From NCBI GenBank assembly GCA_964501275.1, contig CAZCSP010000014.1, positions 20,960-84,959 of the forward strand: DNA of 64,000 bases. Direction: 5' to 3'. Below the pieces are notes generated by a model that worked only from the letters and a program-made list of their open reading frames with translations, made no database searches and had not been told where the DNA came from. How positions within the stretch are numbered: the stretch's first letter is position 1; each line of letters starts with the position of its first letter. The stretch is from 55-13 sp964501275. GTDB taxonomy: Bacteria > Armatimonadota > Fimbriimonadia > Fimbriimonadales > Fimbriimonadaceae. This document shows, in pieces, positions 32,211 through 41,377 of this stretch. A program made the translations under genes and the position numbers.

Positions 32211-33437
32211 ATGGCGATCCACAAGCATCTTCTTTCCAACGGCGTCCGAATCCTGGTGGAGCCAGTCGGCCATGTCCAGTCCGCAGCCATCGGCCTCTGG
32301 TGCAAAACTGGCAGTCGGCATGAGTTCGACAACGAAGCCGGCATCACCCACTTGATCGAGCATATGCTCTTCAAGGGGACGAGCAGTCGTACCGCCAAAG
32401 AGATCGCCGAGTCCATCGAAGGCCGCGGCGGCGCCCTCAACGCCTTTACCGACAAAGAATCCACCTGCTACTACTGTCGAACCCTTGCCGCCGACGCTGA
32501 GAACGGGATCGATGTCCTCACCGACATGATGCTGAACTCCCTCTTCGACCCTGAGGAGTTGGCGCGGGAAGAGAGCGTGGTGTTGGAGGAGATCAAGCGG
32601 AGCGAAGACGAGCCCGGCGACCACATCCACGAAGTCCACTTGTCGGAGCGCTGGGGCGCCCACCCCCTCGGTAAGCCGATCATCGGCACCAAAGAGTCGG
32701 TGAGCGGCTTCAAGCGCGAGAACTTGGTTTCCTACATGGATCGGCGGTATCGGAGTGAAAATGTGCTCCTCGCCATCGCCGGGAATGTCGATCCCGAGCA
32801 GATCGTCGCCGCGGCGGAGGAGAGGTTGGGGCAGATTTTAACCGGCACGGAAGACTCGCAACCGCAACGTCCGAGTGGAACGAGTGGCCATAAGTACGTT
32901 GGGAAGGACGTGGAGCAGGTCCATTTCTGCATCGGCACCGACGGCACTTCGCTCTACGATGCGGAACTCTACACCATGTCCGTTTTCGACTCCGCCCTTG
33001 GTGGCAGCATGAGCAGCCGCATCTTTCAAGAGATCCGGGAAAAGCGGGGGTTGGTCTACTCGATCGGAAGCTACGCGCTCAACTACGGCTCCGGCGGCGC
33101 GTACACCGTGTACGGCGGAACCAGCCCCGAGCACTGGCCCCTGGTGCAGGAACTGACGCGAGCAGAGTTCGACAAGGTGATGAAGGATGGCTTGGGCGAG
33201 GATGAGTTGGCTCGCACCAAGCAGCACATCAAGGGCAATATCGTGCTCTCGCTGGAAGGCATGAGCAGCCGCATGATGCGCATGAGTCGGAATGAACTGA
33301 CCCATCAGCGGGACATTCCGGTGGAGGAGACCCTCGCGAAGATCGACGCTGTATCCAACGCCCAGATTATGGAGTTGGCAAACCGCATCTTGGACGAGGC
33401 GAAGGTGAACACTACGGCGATTGGCCCGGAGCTTTAG
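32211..33437 (+). CDS. M16-family zinc metallopeptidase (processing-peptidase-like)
   Basis: A 408-residue M16B protease with the inverted zinc motif HLIEH (47-51) and the downstream glutamate region ESVVLEEIKRSEDEPGDHIHE. The second half carries the inactive M16 domain with SSRIFQEIREKRGLVYSIGS, the glycine-rich substrate loop. Predicted cytosolic (no signal peptide), it would degrade short peptides. The stop is 1 base before the histidine-kinase ATG, so the two genes are co-translated. Confidence 0.93.
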   Translation: MAIHKHLLSNGVRILVEPVGHVQSAAIGLWCKTGSRHEFDNEAGITHLIEHMLFKGTSSRTAKEIAESIEGRGGALNAFTDKESTCYYCRTLAADAENGIDVLTDMMLNSLFDPEELAREESVVLEEIKRSEDEPGDHIHEVHLSERWGAHPLGKPIIGTKESVSGFKRENLVSYMDRRYRSENVLLAIAGNVDPEQIVAAAEERLGQILTGTEDSQPQRPSGTSGHKYVGKDVEQVHFCIGTDGTSLYDAELYTMSVFDSALGGSMSSRIFQEIREKRGLVYSIGSYALNYGSGGAYTVYGGTSPEHWPLVQELTRAEFDKVMKDGLGEDELARTKQHIKGNIVLSLEGMSSRMMRMSRNELTHQRDIPVEETLAKIDAVSNAQIMELANRILDEAKVNTTAIGPEL

Positions 33438-33438
33438 C

Positions 33439-35040
33439 ATGAACAGCGCCACCTCAATCTTGGCGGTGGTCTCCTCTCTTACTCGGGCAACCTCCGAGGA
33501 GAATCTGCTTTCGGAGATCGTGCTGGAGATCCATAAGGCGGCCGATGCGGAGTCCTGCGATATTCTCCTTCGGGAATCGGGCGACTCGCTCCTCCAACGA
33601 GCCAGCACCCAATCTCCCGAGTTGAACCGCCGTCTCCGCCTGGGCAAAGGCATCGGCATCTGCGGCAAAGCTCTGGTGGGCAACGCCTCCATCTTCATCC
33701 CCAAGAACGCTACCGAGCATCCCGACTTCGCCCACTATCCCGGCGCGGAGGAACGGCATCACAACTCGATGGCGGTGATTCCGATCCAGGGGGCAGGCGA
33801 GGTTCCCTTGGGGGTTCTCGTCGTGAGTCGAGCCGAGGAGTGGCGATTTACCGTTGGGGAAAAGAAGACGCTGGAACAAGTCGCGTGCGCGGTATCCAAG
33901 GTGATCTTGGGCTACCGGCAGGCATACCAATCTGGAAATCAAAGCAACCGCTTGGGGGCCTTGAGCGAGGTCTCGAAGACGATCTCCAACAGCCCTTATG
34001 TCGAGGAGATTCTCCAGCTTTTGGTGAACCTAACGGCCCAGCAGTTCAACTACCGGGTCTGCACGGTGCGCCTGTTGGATGAGAATCGGCAAGAGCTAGT
34101 CTTGCGCGCCACCCAAGCCCCTTCCAAGGCGTACCAGCGCAAGCGGGCAATCAAGCTGGGGGAGTCGATTGCCAGTCGAGCGATCTCGGAGAATCGCCCG
34201 ATCATCGTCCCCGACGTGCAGGTGGAGGAGGACTACATCGGGCACGACTTGGCGGAGGAGCAGGGCCTGCGCTCCATGATCTGCATCCCGCTCACCATCC
34301 AGGACCGGGCCGTGGGCGTCCTGAGTTGCTACACCAGCGAGGTACGAACCTTTCCCCAGGATGAAATCAAAGCCCTGGAGACCTTGGCCAAGCAAGCCGC
34401 GGTCTCCATCGAGCACGCCAAGCTGCAGGTTCGCGATACCCTGATGCAGGAGATGCACCACAGGGTGAAAAACAACCTCCAGCAGGTGGCTTCCCTGCTC
34501 CGCCTCCAGATGCGACATGGGCAGTACAAGTCCTTGGAGGAAGCGATGAACGACTCCCTAGCCCGAATCCTCGCCATCGCCGCCGTCCACGACCTCTTAA
34601 GCCGGGAAGATTTGGACCACGTCGGCATCCGGTCCATCGCGGAGACCCTTGTTCAGCACCAGCAAAGCTCCCTGATGCTGCCCGACCGGTCGATTCGATT
34701 CGATGTCCGGGGAGTGGAGGTTCGGCTCAACATGACTCAAGCCACCCAGATCGCTCTCGTCCTGAACGAGCTGATCCTGAATGCGGTCGAGCATGGATTC
34801 AAGGTGACCAGCCAGGGCGAGGTTCATGTGAATGTCGAGGAGAAGGACGACGAGGTTTCCCTGTGGGTCTCCAACAGCGGCGACAACCTTCCCGAAGGCT
34901 TCGACATCTCCACCGCCAGCCACCTGGGCTTGCAGATTGTGGAGAACCTGGTGAGGGGGTTGGGTGGGAAGTTTTCCTTGAAGAACGTCCTGGGGTGGAC
35001 GGTCGCGGAGATCAAGTTCCACCGGGCGACGAGTGAGTAG
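33439..35040 (+). CDS. Double-GAF histidine kinase (HisKA_2/HWE-like)
   Basis: A 533-residue soluble sensor kinase: GAF domain 1 (about 20-160), GAF domain 2 (about 185-330), the HisKA_2 phospho-acceptor MHHRVKNNLQQVASLLRLQ with H340/H341, and a HATPase with N-box LNELILNAVEHGF and G-box HLGLQIVENLVRGLGG. The GAF domains suggest cytosolic sensing of a small molecule, light or redox. The start is ATG at 33439, one base after the M16 stop. Either receiver-only protein in the window (992, 30884) could be its partner; that is inference. Confidence 0.92.
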   Translation: MNSATSILAVVSSLTRATSEENLLSEIVLEIHKAADAESCDILLRESGDSLLQRASTQSPELNRRLRLGKGIGICGKALVGNASIFIPKNATEHPDFAHYPGAEERHHNSMAVIPIQGAGEVPLGVLVVSRAEEWRFTVGEKKTLEQVACAVSKVILGYRQAYQSGNQSNRLGALSEVSKTISNSPYVEEILQLLVNLTAQQFNYRVCTVRLLDENRQELVLRATQAPSKAYQRKRAIKLGESIASRAISENRPIIVPDVQVEEDYIGHDLAEEQGLRSMICIPLTIQDRAVGVLSCYTSEVRTFPQDEIKALETLAKQAAVSIEHAKLQVRDTLMQEMHHRVKNNLQQVASLLRLQMRHGQYKSLEEAMNDSLARILAIAAVHDLLSREDLDHVGIRSIAETLVQHQQSSLMLPDRSIRFDVRGVEVRLNMTQATQIALVLNELILNAVEHGFKVTSQGEVHVNVEEKDDEVSLWVSNSGDNLPEGFDISTASHLGLQIVENLVRGLGGKFSLKNVLGWTVAEIKFHRATSE

Positions 35041-35048
35041 GGACGAGC

Positions 35049-35387
35049 ATGGCAATGGAAGAACATGTAACTATCGAGCACACCTTGGGTAGCGTTTACC
35101 ACGCACTCGGCAAAGTTGATGCTGGTGAAATGGAACTCAAGGCTCGGCTTGTGTCTACCATTAACGACACGATTCGAGACAAAGGCCTTACCCAGGTCCA
35201 GGCGTCAGAGATCGTTGGTCTTGACCAGCCGACGCTATCCAAGCTTCTGCGGGGTCTCTTCCGTAGCGTCTCGCTCGATAAGTTGGCGGTTATTCTCAAC
35301 TCGCTTGGTCGGGACGTCATCATCGTCGTGGGAGCCATGCCTCAGAAGAATGACGCGCGAGGCCGAACCCTCGTTGCAGTCAGCTAG
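35049..35387 (+). CDS. XRE-family antitoxin-like regulator without adjacent toxin
   Basis: A 112-residue helix-turn-helix protein of the HigA2/HTH_37 type: LVSTINDTIRDKGLTQVQAS, EIVGLDQPTLSKLLRGLF and VSLDKLAVILNSLGRDVIIVV. This family normally follows a RelE-like toxin, but the upstream gene is a histidine kinase ending 8 bases before it and the downstream gene is hutU. It may be an orphan antitoxin or a regulator of hutU. A short spacing to the kinase suggests read-through. Confidence 0.8.
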   Translation: MAMEEHVTIEHTLGSVYHALGKVDAGEMELKARLVSTINDTIRDKGLTQVQASEIVGLDQPTLSKLLRGLFRSVSLDKLAVILNSLGRDVIIVVGAMPQKNDARGRTLVAVS

Positions 35388-35414
35388 CGGTGCAGCGCAG
35401 TTCATAATCTGTGC

Positions 35415-37088
35415 ATGACGCAATCGCCGACGATCGTCCGTGCCCCTCGTGGCGCTTCCCTCTCCTGCAAAGGCTGGCATCAGGAAGCCGCTATGCGGAT
35501 GCTGATGAACAACCTGGACCCGGAGGTTGCCGAAGACCCCGAGAATCTGATTGTGTATGGCGGGACCGGGAAGGCGGCTCGGAATTGGGAGTGCTTCCAT
35601 GCTATTGTCCGTTCGCTTCAATCGTTGGAGAACGATGAGACGCTCCTCATCCAATCGGGCAAGCCGGTCGGCGTTTTCCGCACCCATGAGGAGGCCCCCC
35701 GCGTGCTCCTCGCCAACTCCAACCTGGTCGGCAAATGGTCGAACTGGGAGCATTTCCGGGAGTTGGAAGCCAAGGGGCTGATGATGTATGGCCAGATGAC
35801 GGCCGGGTCTTGGATCTACATCGGCTCGCAGGGCATCGTGCAAGGGACGTTTGAGACGTTCGCCGCTTGCGCGGATCAACACTTTGGCGGTTCTCTCCAA
35901 GGCAAACTGGTGGTGAGCGGCGGCATGGGAGGCATGGGCGGGGCTCAGCCTTTGGCGGCTACTCTCAATGGAGCCAACTTCCTGGGCATCGACGTGGATC
36001 CTGCGCGAATTGAGAAAAGGCTCAAGTCGGGCTATTGCGACCGAATCGCCTGGTCTTTGGATGAGGCGCTGAGTTTACTGAAAGAGCCCCGGCACGATCA
36101 TCCGGGGGGTACGGGGATTTCCGTCGGATTGGTTGGCAACTGTGCCGATGTCCTGCCTGAGATATTGCGCCGAGGCATCGTCCCCGACGTCCTGACCGAC
36201 CAAACTTCTGCCCACGACCCTCTGAACGGCTATGTCCCGGCTGGGCTTTCTCTATCGGAGGCCGCGTCGCTTCGTACTTCGGACCCTAATGAATACGTCC
36301 GCCGATCCAAAGACTCGATGGCGGTCCACGTTCAAGCTATGCTCGACCTGAAAGCCGTGGGCGCGATCACTTTCGACTACGGCAACAACATCCGCGCCTT
36401 TGCCCAAGAAGCCGGGTGCCAGAACGCCTTCGACATCAAAGGCTTCGTCCCCGAATACATCCGCCCGCTCTTCTGCGAAGGCAAAGGCCCCTTCCGCTGG
36501 GCTGCCCTCTCCGGCGACCCAGCGGATATTTACCGAACTGACCGCCTCGCCTTAGAGCTGTTTCCGGAGAACCAGACGCTCAACAGATGGATGCTGAACG
36601 CCGCCCCCAAAATCCAGTTCCAAGGCCTCCCCTCCAGAATCTGCTGGTTGGGCTACGGCGACCGCGCCAAGATGGGCCTGGCTATCAACGAGTTGGTCCG
36701 AACCGGCGAGATCAAAGCCCCCATCGTCATCGGCCGCGACCACTTGGACTGCGGATCGGTAGCGTCCCCCAACCGAGAAACCGAGTCGATGCGGGACGGA
36801 AGCGACGCCGTGGCGGATTGGGCGCTGCTGAATGCCATGGTCAACACCGCCGCCGGAGCCTCCTGGGTCTCACTGCACAACGGCGGCGGAGTCGGCATCG
36901 GCTACTCCCAACACGCCGGAATGGTGGTAGTTGCGGATGGAACCGACTCAGCCGCAAGACGCCTGGAAAGAGTCCTCACCTCTGACCCCGGCATGGGTGT
37001 CATCCGGCATGTGGACGCGGGTTATGATGAGGCCGTAGAGTTTTCTATCGAGAATGGGATTCGGACGCCTATGACGGATAGGGATTGA
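35415..37088 (+). CDS. hutU: Urocanate hydratase
   Basis: Second enzyme of histidine degradation: hydrates urocanate to imidazolonepropionate using tightly bound NAD+. The 557-residue protein has the family signatures IVYGGTGKAARNWE, GGMGGMGGAQPLA (NAD+ loop), DQTSAHDPLNGY and the active-site cysteine in HLDCGSVASPNRETE. Length is normal. CATAAT lies 6 bases before the ATG with no ribosome site between, suggesting a leaderless transcript. hutH is not nearby; hutI and ftcD follow 4-7 kb downstream. Confidence 0.97.
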   Translation: MTQSPTIVRAPRGASLSCKGWHQEAAMRMLMNNLDPEVAEDPENLIVYGGTGKAARNWECFHAIVRSLQSLENDETLLIQSGKPVGVFRTHEEAPRVLLANSNLVGKWSNWEHFRELEAKGLMMYGQMTAGSWIYIGSQGIVQGTFETFAACADQHFGGSLQGKLVVSGGMGGMGGAQPLAATLNGANFLGIDVDPARIEKRLKSGYCDRIAWSLDEALSLLKEPRHDHPGGTGISVGLVGNCADVLPEILRRGIVPDVLTDQTSAHDPLNGYVPAGLSLSEAASLRTSDPNEYVRRSKDSMAVHVQAMLDLKAVGAITFDYGNNIRAFAQEAGCQNAFDIKGFVPEYIRPLFCEGKGPFRWAALSGDPADIYRTDRLALELFPENQTLNRWMLNAAPKIQFQGLPSRICWLGYGDRAKMGLAINELVRTGEIKAPIVIGRDHLDCGSVASPNRETESMRDGSDAVADWALLNAMVNTAAGASWVSLHNGGGVGIGYSQHAGMVVVADGTDSAARRLERVLTSDPGMGVIRHVDAGYDEAVEFSIENGIRTPMTDRD

Positions 37089-37188
37089 GGGCGGATCATA
37101 CGAATCCTTTTGTAAGGCGCACAGGCCTTGGCAAGTTCACAGGTTGCAGCCCCAGCCTGATCAACCCCTCAACCCAGGAGACAGGCCT

Positions 37189-37623
37189 TCAACCCTGACG
37201 AGTCACTTCGTTAAACGGCTTGCCGCCGGTGAGCAAAATCCCCATGAAGTGCCCGGAGCCGCTAACGTAGCGGTGCCAGTGGACCACGCCCGCCGGGATG
37301 TGGACGGAGGCAGGAGAGTGGACGGTTTGCACATCGCCATCCAGCGACAACTCCACCGTCAGTCCAGTGAAATCATCGTTCGCCCCGATCCAGCAGTACA
37401 TTTGATCTACAGTATGGGAGTGGGGATGGACGTGCGCCTTGGCATCCTCCACGTTCTCCAACCGCCGATAGGAGACGAACACCTTTCCATCCGGGTTGAT
37501 CTCCTCGTTGGAGAGATACATCACCTGGTCCGGCACTCCGCCGCCCGCTCCCGCCACATGCGCGGTCATGAACCCCAGGTTGCGGAGAACTGGAGTGACG
37601 ACCTTGGGTTGGGTGGCGTTCAT
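37189..37623 (-). CDS. Cupin-fold protein
   Basis: A 144-residue single-domain cupin: the first motif is in AKAHVHPHSHTVDQMYCWIG, with three histidines and a downstream residue able to bind a metal, and the second in SVHIPAGVVHWHRYVSG. Cupins include dioxygenases, isomerases and sugar-binding proteins; no substrate is evident. The ATG at 37623 lies immediately after a 13-base palindrome (37627-37639) that could be an operator. It diverges from the lipoprotein gene at 37687. Confidence 0.8.
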   Translation of the reverse strand: MNATQPKVVTPVLRNLGFMTAHVAGAGGGVPDQVMYLSNEEINPDGKVFVSYRRLENVEDAKAHVHPHSHTVDQMYCWIGANDDFTGLTVELSLDGDVQTVHSPASVHIPAGVVHWHRYVSGSGHFMGILLTGGKPFNEVTRQG

Positions 37624-37626
37624 AGA

Positions 37627-37639
37627 TACATTGAATGTA
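37627..37639. promoter_or_regulatory. Palindrome at the cupin gene start
   Basis: TACATT-G-AATGTA, a perfect 6-bp inverted repeat, ending 3 bases before the cupin ATG in the divergent intergenic region. Possible repressor site or overlap with the start of transcription. Confidence 0.4.
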
Positions 37640-37686
37640 CCTAGTGGGCTAAGCGAGCATCCAGCCTCTACTGCATAATGCGCGCT

Positions 37687-38142
37687 ATGCAGCGACTTCT
37701 TGGCGGCTTCCTGCTGATTCTGGCGATACTCCCGGCCGGATGCCAAAGCGCCAGTCCTTCGATGATCGGCAAGTGGACCTGCCAAACCGACCTGATGGGC
37801 ATGGACCTGGCTATCACCGCCGAATACCTTGCCGATGGAACGTTCAAGAGCGTATCGCAGACTCAACCAGGTGGCAACGAGCCAAAACTGACGGCCACCG
37901 ATACCGGAACCTGGAAACTCGACGGCGACCGATTGACGGTGGTACTGACAGATGTGGACTGGAAGTTTAGTGGGGCAAACGCCGAGGCAATCAAGAGAGG
38001 TGAAGCCCGATTCGCCTCCAGCAAAGCCACCATTCTCCAGCAAGCCAACGCCCAGCCCACGAGGGTGATTCGCTGGAGTGGGAGTGATGAGTTCTCCTAC
38101 TCCCAGGAAGACAAGACCTACACGTACCATCGAAGTCGGTAA
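37687..38142 (+). CDS. Small lipoprotein of unknown function
   Basis: A 151-residue protein with a type II signal peptide MQRLLGGFLLILAILPAGC and the lipobox cysteine C19. The mature part has IGKWTCQTDLMG and LADGTFKSVSQTQPGG..TDTGTWKLDGDRLTVVL, a lipocalin-like beta pattern seen in many small envelope lipoproteins (WTC...GTWKLDGD). CATAAT ends 7 bases before the ATG at 37687, favouring this over the in-frame ATG at 37678 that lies inside the hexamer. The unknown gene at 38148 begins 5 bases after its stop. Confidence 0.75.
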   Translation: MQRLLGGFLLILAILPAGCQSASPSMIGKWTCQTDLMGMDLAITAEYLADGTFKSVSQTQPGGNEPKLTATDTGTWKLDGDRLTVVLTDVDWKFSGANAEAIKRGEARFASSKATILQQANAQPTRVIRWSGSDEFSYSQEDKTYTYHRSR

Positions 38143-38147
38143 AGGGA

Positions 38148-38660
38148 ATGGAAGCACAGTTCGAGTCGTTTCGGGGGTGGTCGGGAGAGGAATTCATCGG
38201 CTACAGCCCAGTTCTGGTCGAGGTCGAAACGCAACGAGTCGTTGCGGGCACCCGACCAGCCGAGCGGGTGATCAAGACAAGCGAAGGCCTGTACTACTGG
38301 ACCTTATTGACCCTCTCAAACGGATTCGAGGGAGCACCGCTGATACGCTACATTCTGTTCTCAAAGGATCAGCAGTTCGCCGAAGTTGAGTGGATGGTTC
38401 AGGTACACGAGAGCACTGGATTCATCCTGAAACACTTCGCCCCCCGCGCCCCGCTCCTCGTCGGGCAGAACAAGGATGCGCGCTTTCAGCTAGGCGACGA
38501 GGATGGCCATGCCATAGCCGAGTCGATCGAAGTCTGGCGAGATTCCGACCTGAAACGCCAGGTTCTCAAGCAGTTTACGCTTGTCGATGGAAGTCACCCA
38601 ATGGCTTACCCCGCCCTCTGGTCGCTGTTGGTGACGACCGTAGACTCATGGTACTACTGA
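38148..38660 (+). CDS. Hypothetical cytosolic protein
   Basis: A 170-residue protein with no signal peptide or membrane helix and no family I recognise. It is rich in aromatic residues and contains EGLYYWTLLTLSNGFEG and VEWMVQVHESTGFILKHFAP, a mixed alpha/beta pattern. AAAGGGA precedes the ATG closely and the gene follows the lipoprotein gene by 5 bases, so they are probably one transcript. Confidence 0.65.
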   Translation: MEAQFESFRGWSGEEFIGYSPVLVEVETQRVVAGTRPAERVIKTSEGLYYWTLLTLSNGFEGAPLIRYILFSKDQQFAEVEWMVQVHESTGFILKHFAPRAPLLVGQNKDARFQLGDEDGHAIAESIEVWRDSDLKRQVLKQFTLVDGSHPMAYPALWSLLVTTVDSWYY

Positions 38661-38704
38661 TGATGATGCGTGATGATTGATGCGTGATGCGTCATAATAG
38701 AAGT

Positions 38705-38929
38705 ATGAGAACGACGATCGATCTGGACCCGCAGGTGCTCTTTGCCCTGAAGGAGCAAGCCAAGCGAGAGAAGACAACCATCGGAAAACTGGTGGACCAG
38801 CTCTTCCGCAAAACGCAGCCAAACGAAGAGCCGAAGTACCGCAATGGCGTGCTTTTGTTCCCAGACCGCAAGCCGGGTTCGGTGGTCACACCCGATCATG
38901 TTCGCGAGCTAATGGAAGAAGATGATTGA
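38705..38929 (+). CDS. Ribbon-helix-helix antitoxin (VapB-like)
   Basis: A 74-residue protein with a CopG/RHH start, MRTTIDLDPQVLFALKEQAK, followed by REKTTIGKLVDQLFRK and an acidic C-terminal tail that would wrap the toxin. It overlaps the PIN toxin gene by 8 bases. CATAAT lies 6 bases before the ATG. The short stretch upstream (38660-38697) is a direct repeat of GATGCGTGATG-like words, possibly operator repeats. Confidence 0.85.
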   Translation: MRTTIDLDPQVLFALKEQAKREKTTIGKLVDQLFRKTQPNEEPKYRNGVLLFPDRKPGSVVTPDHVRELMEEDD

Positions 38930-39353
38930 CATCCCACACCTTGCCGACGTCAATCTGTTGCTCGCAATCGCCGATCACAAAAGCCCTTGGCACACCCAAG
39001 CCCACGACTGGCTGGCATCTCGAAGCGTGTCTGGCTGGCGTACGTGCCCCACCGTTGAAAACGGATTCGTGCGAATTGCAAGCAATAAAAGCTATGCGTC
39101 CAATCCAGTTCGCATCGAAGACGCCATTCAATCGTTGCATACCATCAGAGCACAATCAGGCCACCGATTCATTCCTGACGATTTTTCTCAGTTTGAGGGT
39201 AGCGACTTGGCTGACGGCCCCATCAGCCACCACCAAGTAACGGATTGCTACCTTGTTAAGCTCTGTCGAAGGCACGGGGCGAAACTGGCAACATTTGACT
39301 CGAAAATGCGCTACTTGCCAAGTTCACTGCAACCCCACATCCACTTCCTGTAG
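38922..39353 (+). CDS. PIN-domain toxin (VapC-like)
   Basis: A 143-residue PIN nuclease with acidic residues in HLADVNLLLA, TVENGFVRI, HHQVTDCYLVKLC and ATFDSKM. It resembles the VapC subgroup whose substrate is tRNA or rRNA. The ATG at 38922 lies inside the antitoxin stop region (8-base overlap), so translation is coupled. The stop is 14 bases before the convergent end of ftcD. Confidence 0.85.
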   Translation: MIDIPHLADVNLLLAIADHKSPWHTQAHDWLASRSVSGWRTCPTVENGFVRIASNKSYASNPVRIEDAIQSLHTIRAQSGHRFIPDDFSQFEGSDLADGPISHHQVTDCYLVKLCRRHGAKLATFDSKMRYLPSSLQPHIHFL

Positions 39354-39367
39354 CCACCCCAAAGTCC

Positions 39368-41053
39368 TCACAGCTTCCTTTCCACAATCCTTAAAATCTC
39401 GGCCTCCCGCTCCACCGCCAATTCCGCCAAAGCTTGCGCCTTGGCTTGCACCTCAGCAATGAAAGCCTGATCCTTCACGCTCCCGCAGTTGATTTTTACG
39501 TTCAGATGGGCTCCCAGCACCGCCGACCGCGCCGCCAACGCCCCCACCCCTGCATCCGAGACCGAGTTCGGGTTTCCGATCTCGGCCATGGCCTGGATGA
39601 CCTCCATGGAGTCGCAGGCCGTCTGCATGACTTCCAGGGGAATATTGATCGCGTGTTTGGTAGCTTCTTGGATAGCCGCCGATCTGGCCGCTTTCTCCTC
39701 TTCTGTCGACTTCGGCATCCCGAAGCAGGCCATGAGGGCGTCGAAAGCGTTAGTATCCTCGTCGATGAGTTGGAGAAGCCAGTCGTGGTAGGCCTTTCCC
39801 TTGTCCGCCCAGTCAGAGAACTCCTCCCACCGCTCGTCCCAGCCGCGTTTGTGACTGGAAAGGTTGGCGACCATAGTCGCCAAAGCTGCACCCATGGCCC
39901 CCATCGTTGCGGCAATCGAGCCGCCTCCCGGTGCAGGCGACTCGGAAGCAGTCTCTTCGACGAATCCTTGGACGGTGAAATCGACCAACCGCTTCTTCGA
40001 TGAGCCTCGCAAGGCATACTCGATGATCTTTTTATCCGGATCAAACGCGCCAAGCTCGTCCAGCCCCATCGACTTCACCGCGATCTTGATCAGTTCCGCA
40101 TCGGACACGCCAGAGGACCGTCGCTGCTTGTGAAGGAAGTAGCGACCTGCATCCAGCATACAACTCAAAGGAATCAGCCCTACCAACTCCGATCCCGTGA
40201 CCCGAATCCCCCGCGCATTTGCCTTTTCGCAGGTCTCGTCGAACGCTACATGGACCGGCGTCTCGCGGATATTGGTGAGGTTCATCGAGACCTGGCAGAT
40301 GCCATACTCCTCGATGTACCAACCGATCCCCTTTACGTTCTTCAGAACCCCCGGCTCATAAACCGCGTTGCCCTCGGCATCCCGCATGATCTCTCCCGTA
40401 ATCGGATCGCCTTCCCGCTTCAGCCTTCCCTTCTCGCGAACGTCGAACGCCACCGAGTTGGCCCGCCTAACCGAAGTGGTGTTGAGGTTAATGTTGTAGG
40501 CAACCAGAATCTCCCTGGCGCTGACCGCCGTTGCCCCCAACTTCTCAGTGAACGTCGCCGGGCCAAAGTCGGGTTTCCACTCCGACTTCTTCAGCTTTTC
40601 CGCCAAGCCCTCATACTCGCCGCTTCGAACAAAGCTCAAGTCTCGCCGCTCCTCCGTCGAGGCCGCAAACCCGTAGTTGTAGATCGTCAGGCCCAGTTCG
40701 TCGGCCAGGCGTTTGGAGAGCTGCCGAGCGTACTCCACGGCTTGATCCATCGTGCAATCGGCAATGGGGATGATCGGGCAGACGTCCAGGAAGCCAAATC
40801 GCGGATGCTCGCCCGAGTGGTTCCGCATATCGATCAGTGCCGCCCCTGCCTTTGCCGCCTGGAAGGCCGCTTCCAACACAGGCTCAGGCGGTCCCGCAAA
40901 GGTGTAGACCGTCCGGTTCGTAGACTTCCCAGGGTCCACATCCAACAGCTTCGCCCCGTCCACCGCTCGGATCGCCGCCGCAATCGCCTCGATCACCGCC
41001 GGGTCACGACCTTCGCTGAAGTTGGGAACACACTCGATAATGGGTTGGCTCAT
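39368..41053 (-). CDS. ftcD: Bifunctional glutamate formimidoyltransferase / formimidotetrahydrofolate cyclodeaminase
   Basis: Moves the formimino group of formiminoglutamate to tetrahydrofolate and then deaminates it to methenyl-THF, ending histidine breakdown and feeding the one-carbon pool. The 561-residue protein has the N-terminal transferase (IIECVPNFSEGRD, GAALIDMRNHSGEHPRFGFLD, AREILVAYNINLNT) and, from about 355, the cyclodeaminase (SPAPGGGSIAATMGAMGAAL and the helical bundle). This fusion is the animal-type two-domain form. It sits on the opposite strand from hutU and hutI, between two vapBC pairs. TAAACT lies 8 bases before the ATG. Confidence 0.95.
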   Translation of the reverse strand: MSQPIIECVPNFSEGRDPAVIEAIAAAIRAVDGAKLLDVDPGKSTNRTVYTFAGPPEPVLEAAFQAAKAGAALIDMRNHSGEHPRFGFLDVCPIIPIADCTMDQAVEYARQLSKRLADELGLTIYNYGFAASTEERRDLSFVRSGEYEGLAEKLKKSEWKPDFGPATFTEKLGATAVSAREILVAYNINLNTTSVRRANSVAFDVREKGRLKREGDPITGEIMRDAEGNAVYEPGVLKNVKGIGWYIEEYGICQVSMNLTNIRETPVHVAFDETCEKANARGIRVTGSELVGLIPLSCMLDAGRYFLHKQRRSSGVSDAELIKIAVKSMGLDELGAFDPDKKIIEYALRGSSKKRLVDFTVQGFVEETASESPAPGGGSIAATMGAMGAALATMVANLSSHKRGWDERWEEFSDWADKGKAYHDWLLQLIDEDTNAFDALMACFGMPKSTEEEKAARSAAIQEATKHAINIPLEVMQTACDSMEVIQAMAEIGNPNSVSDAGVGALAARSAVLGAHLNVKINCGSVKDQAFIAEVQAKAQALAELAVEREAEILRIVERKL

Positions 41054-41081
41054 GAGGGAGTAGTTTACTGGGAGAGAAGCT

Positions 41082-41097
41082 TTCTACCATGGTAGAA
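41082..41097. promoter_or_regulatory. Perfect 16-bp palindrome, probable vapBC operator
   Basis: TTCTACCATGGTAGAA, ending 7 bases before the antitoxin GTG. Antitoxin-toxin complexes usually repress their own promoter through such sites. TAGAAT at 41094-41099 overlaps it and could be the -10. Confidence 0.6.
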
Positions 41098-41104
41098 TGT
41101 GGTT

Positions 41105-41377
41105 GTGGGCTTGAACATCAAAAACGAGGAAGTCGAGCACTTGGCAACAGAAGTTGCTCGCCTGACTGGGGAAAGTAAAACCGAGGCGATAAGAAGGGCA
41201 CTAGAGTTGCGAATGGAGACGTTGGGTGGGATGACTCATCGTGCTCGGGTGGAGCGTGCCTTCAGTTATCTTCGCGATGAGGTGTGGCCCAACTTGACGC
41301 CAGAGCAACGTAAACCAATCACAAAAGCCGAACGCGAAGAAATCCTTGGGATTGGTCCGAATGGCTACTGCGAATAA
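41105..41377 (+). CDS. Antitoxin, Rv0623-type VapB
   Basis: A 90-residue protein beginning VGLNIKNEEVEHLATEVARL, then TGESKTEAIRRALELRMETL, the pattern of the Rv0623/PSK family of VapB antitoxins. The C-terminal half is acidic/helical and binds the toxin. GTG at 41105 gives the family N-terminus; a GTG two codons earlier (41099) is also possible. It overlaps the PIN gene by 17 bases. Confidence 0.85.
   Translation: MGLNIKNEEVEHLATEVARLTGESKTEAIRRALELRMETLGGMTHRARVERAFSYLRDEVWPNLTPEQRKPITKAEREEILGIGPNGYCE

Noticed and set aside
38660..38697. CRISPR-like repeats before the antitoxin
   Set aside because: GATGCGTGATG words overlap and have no spacers; they look like short direct repeats, not a CRISPR array.
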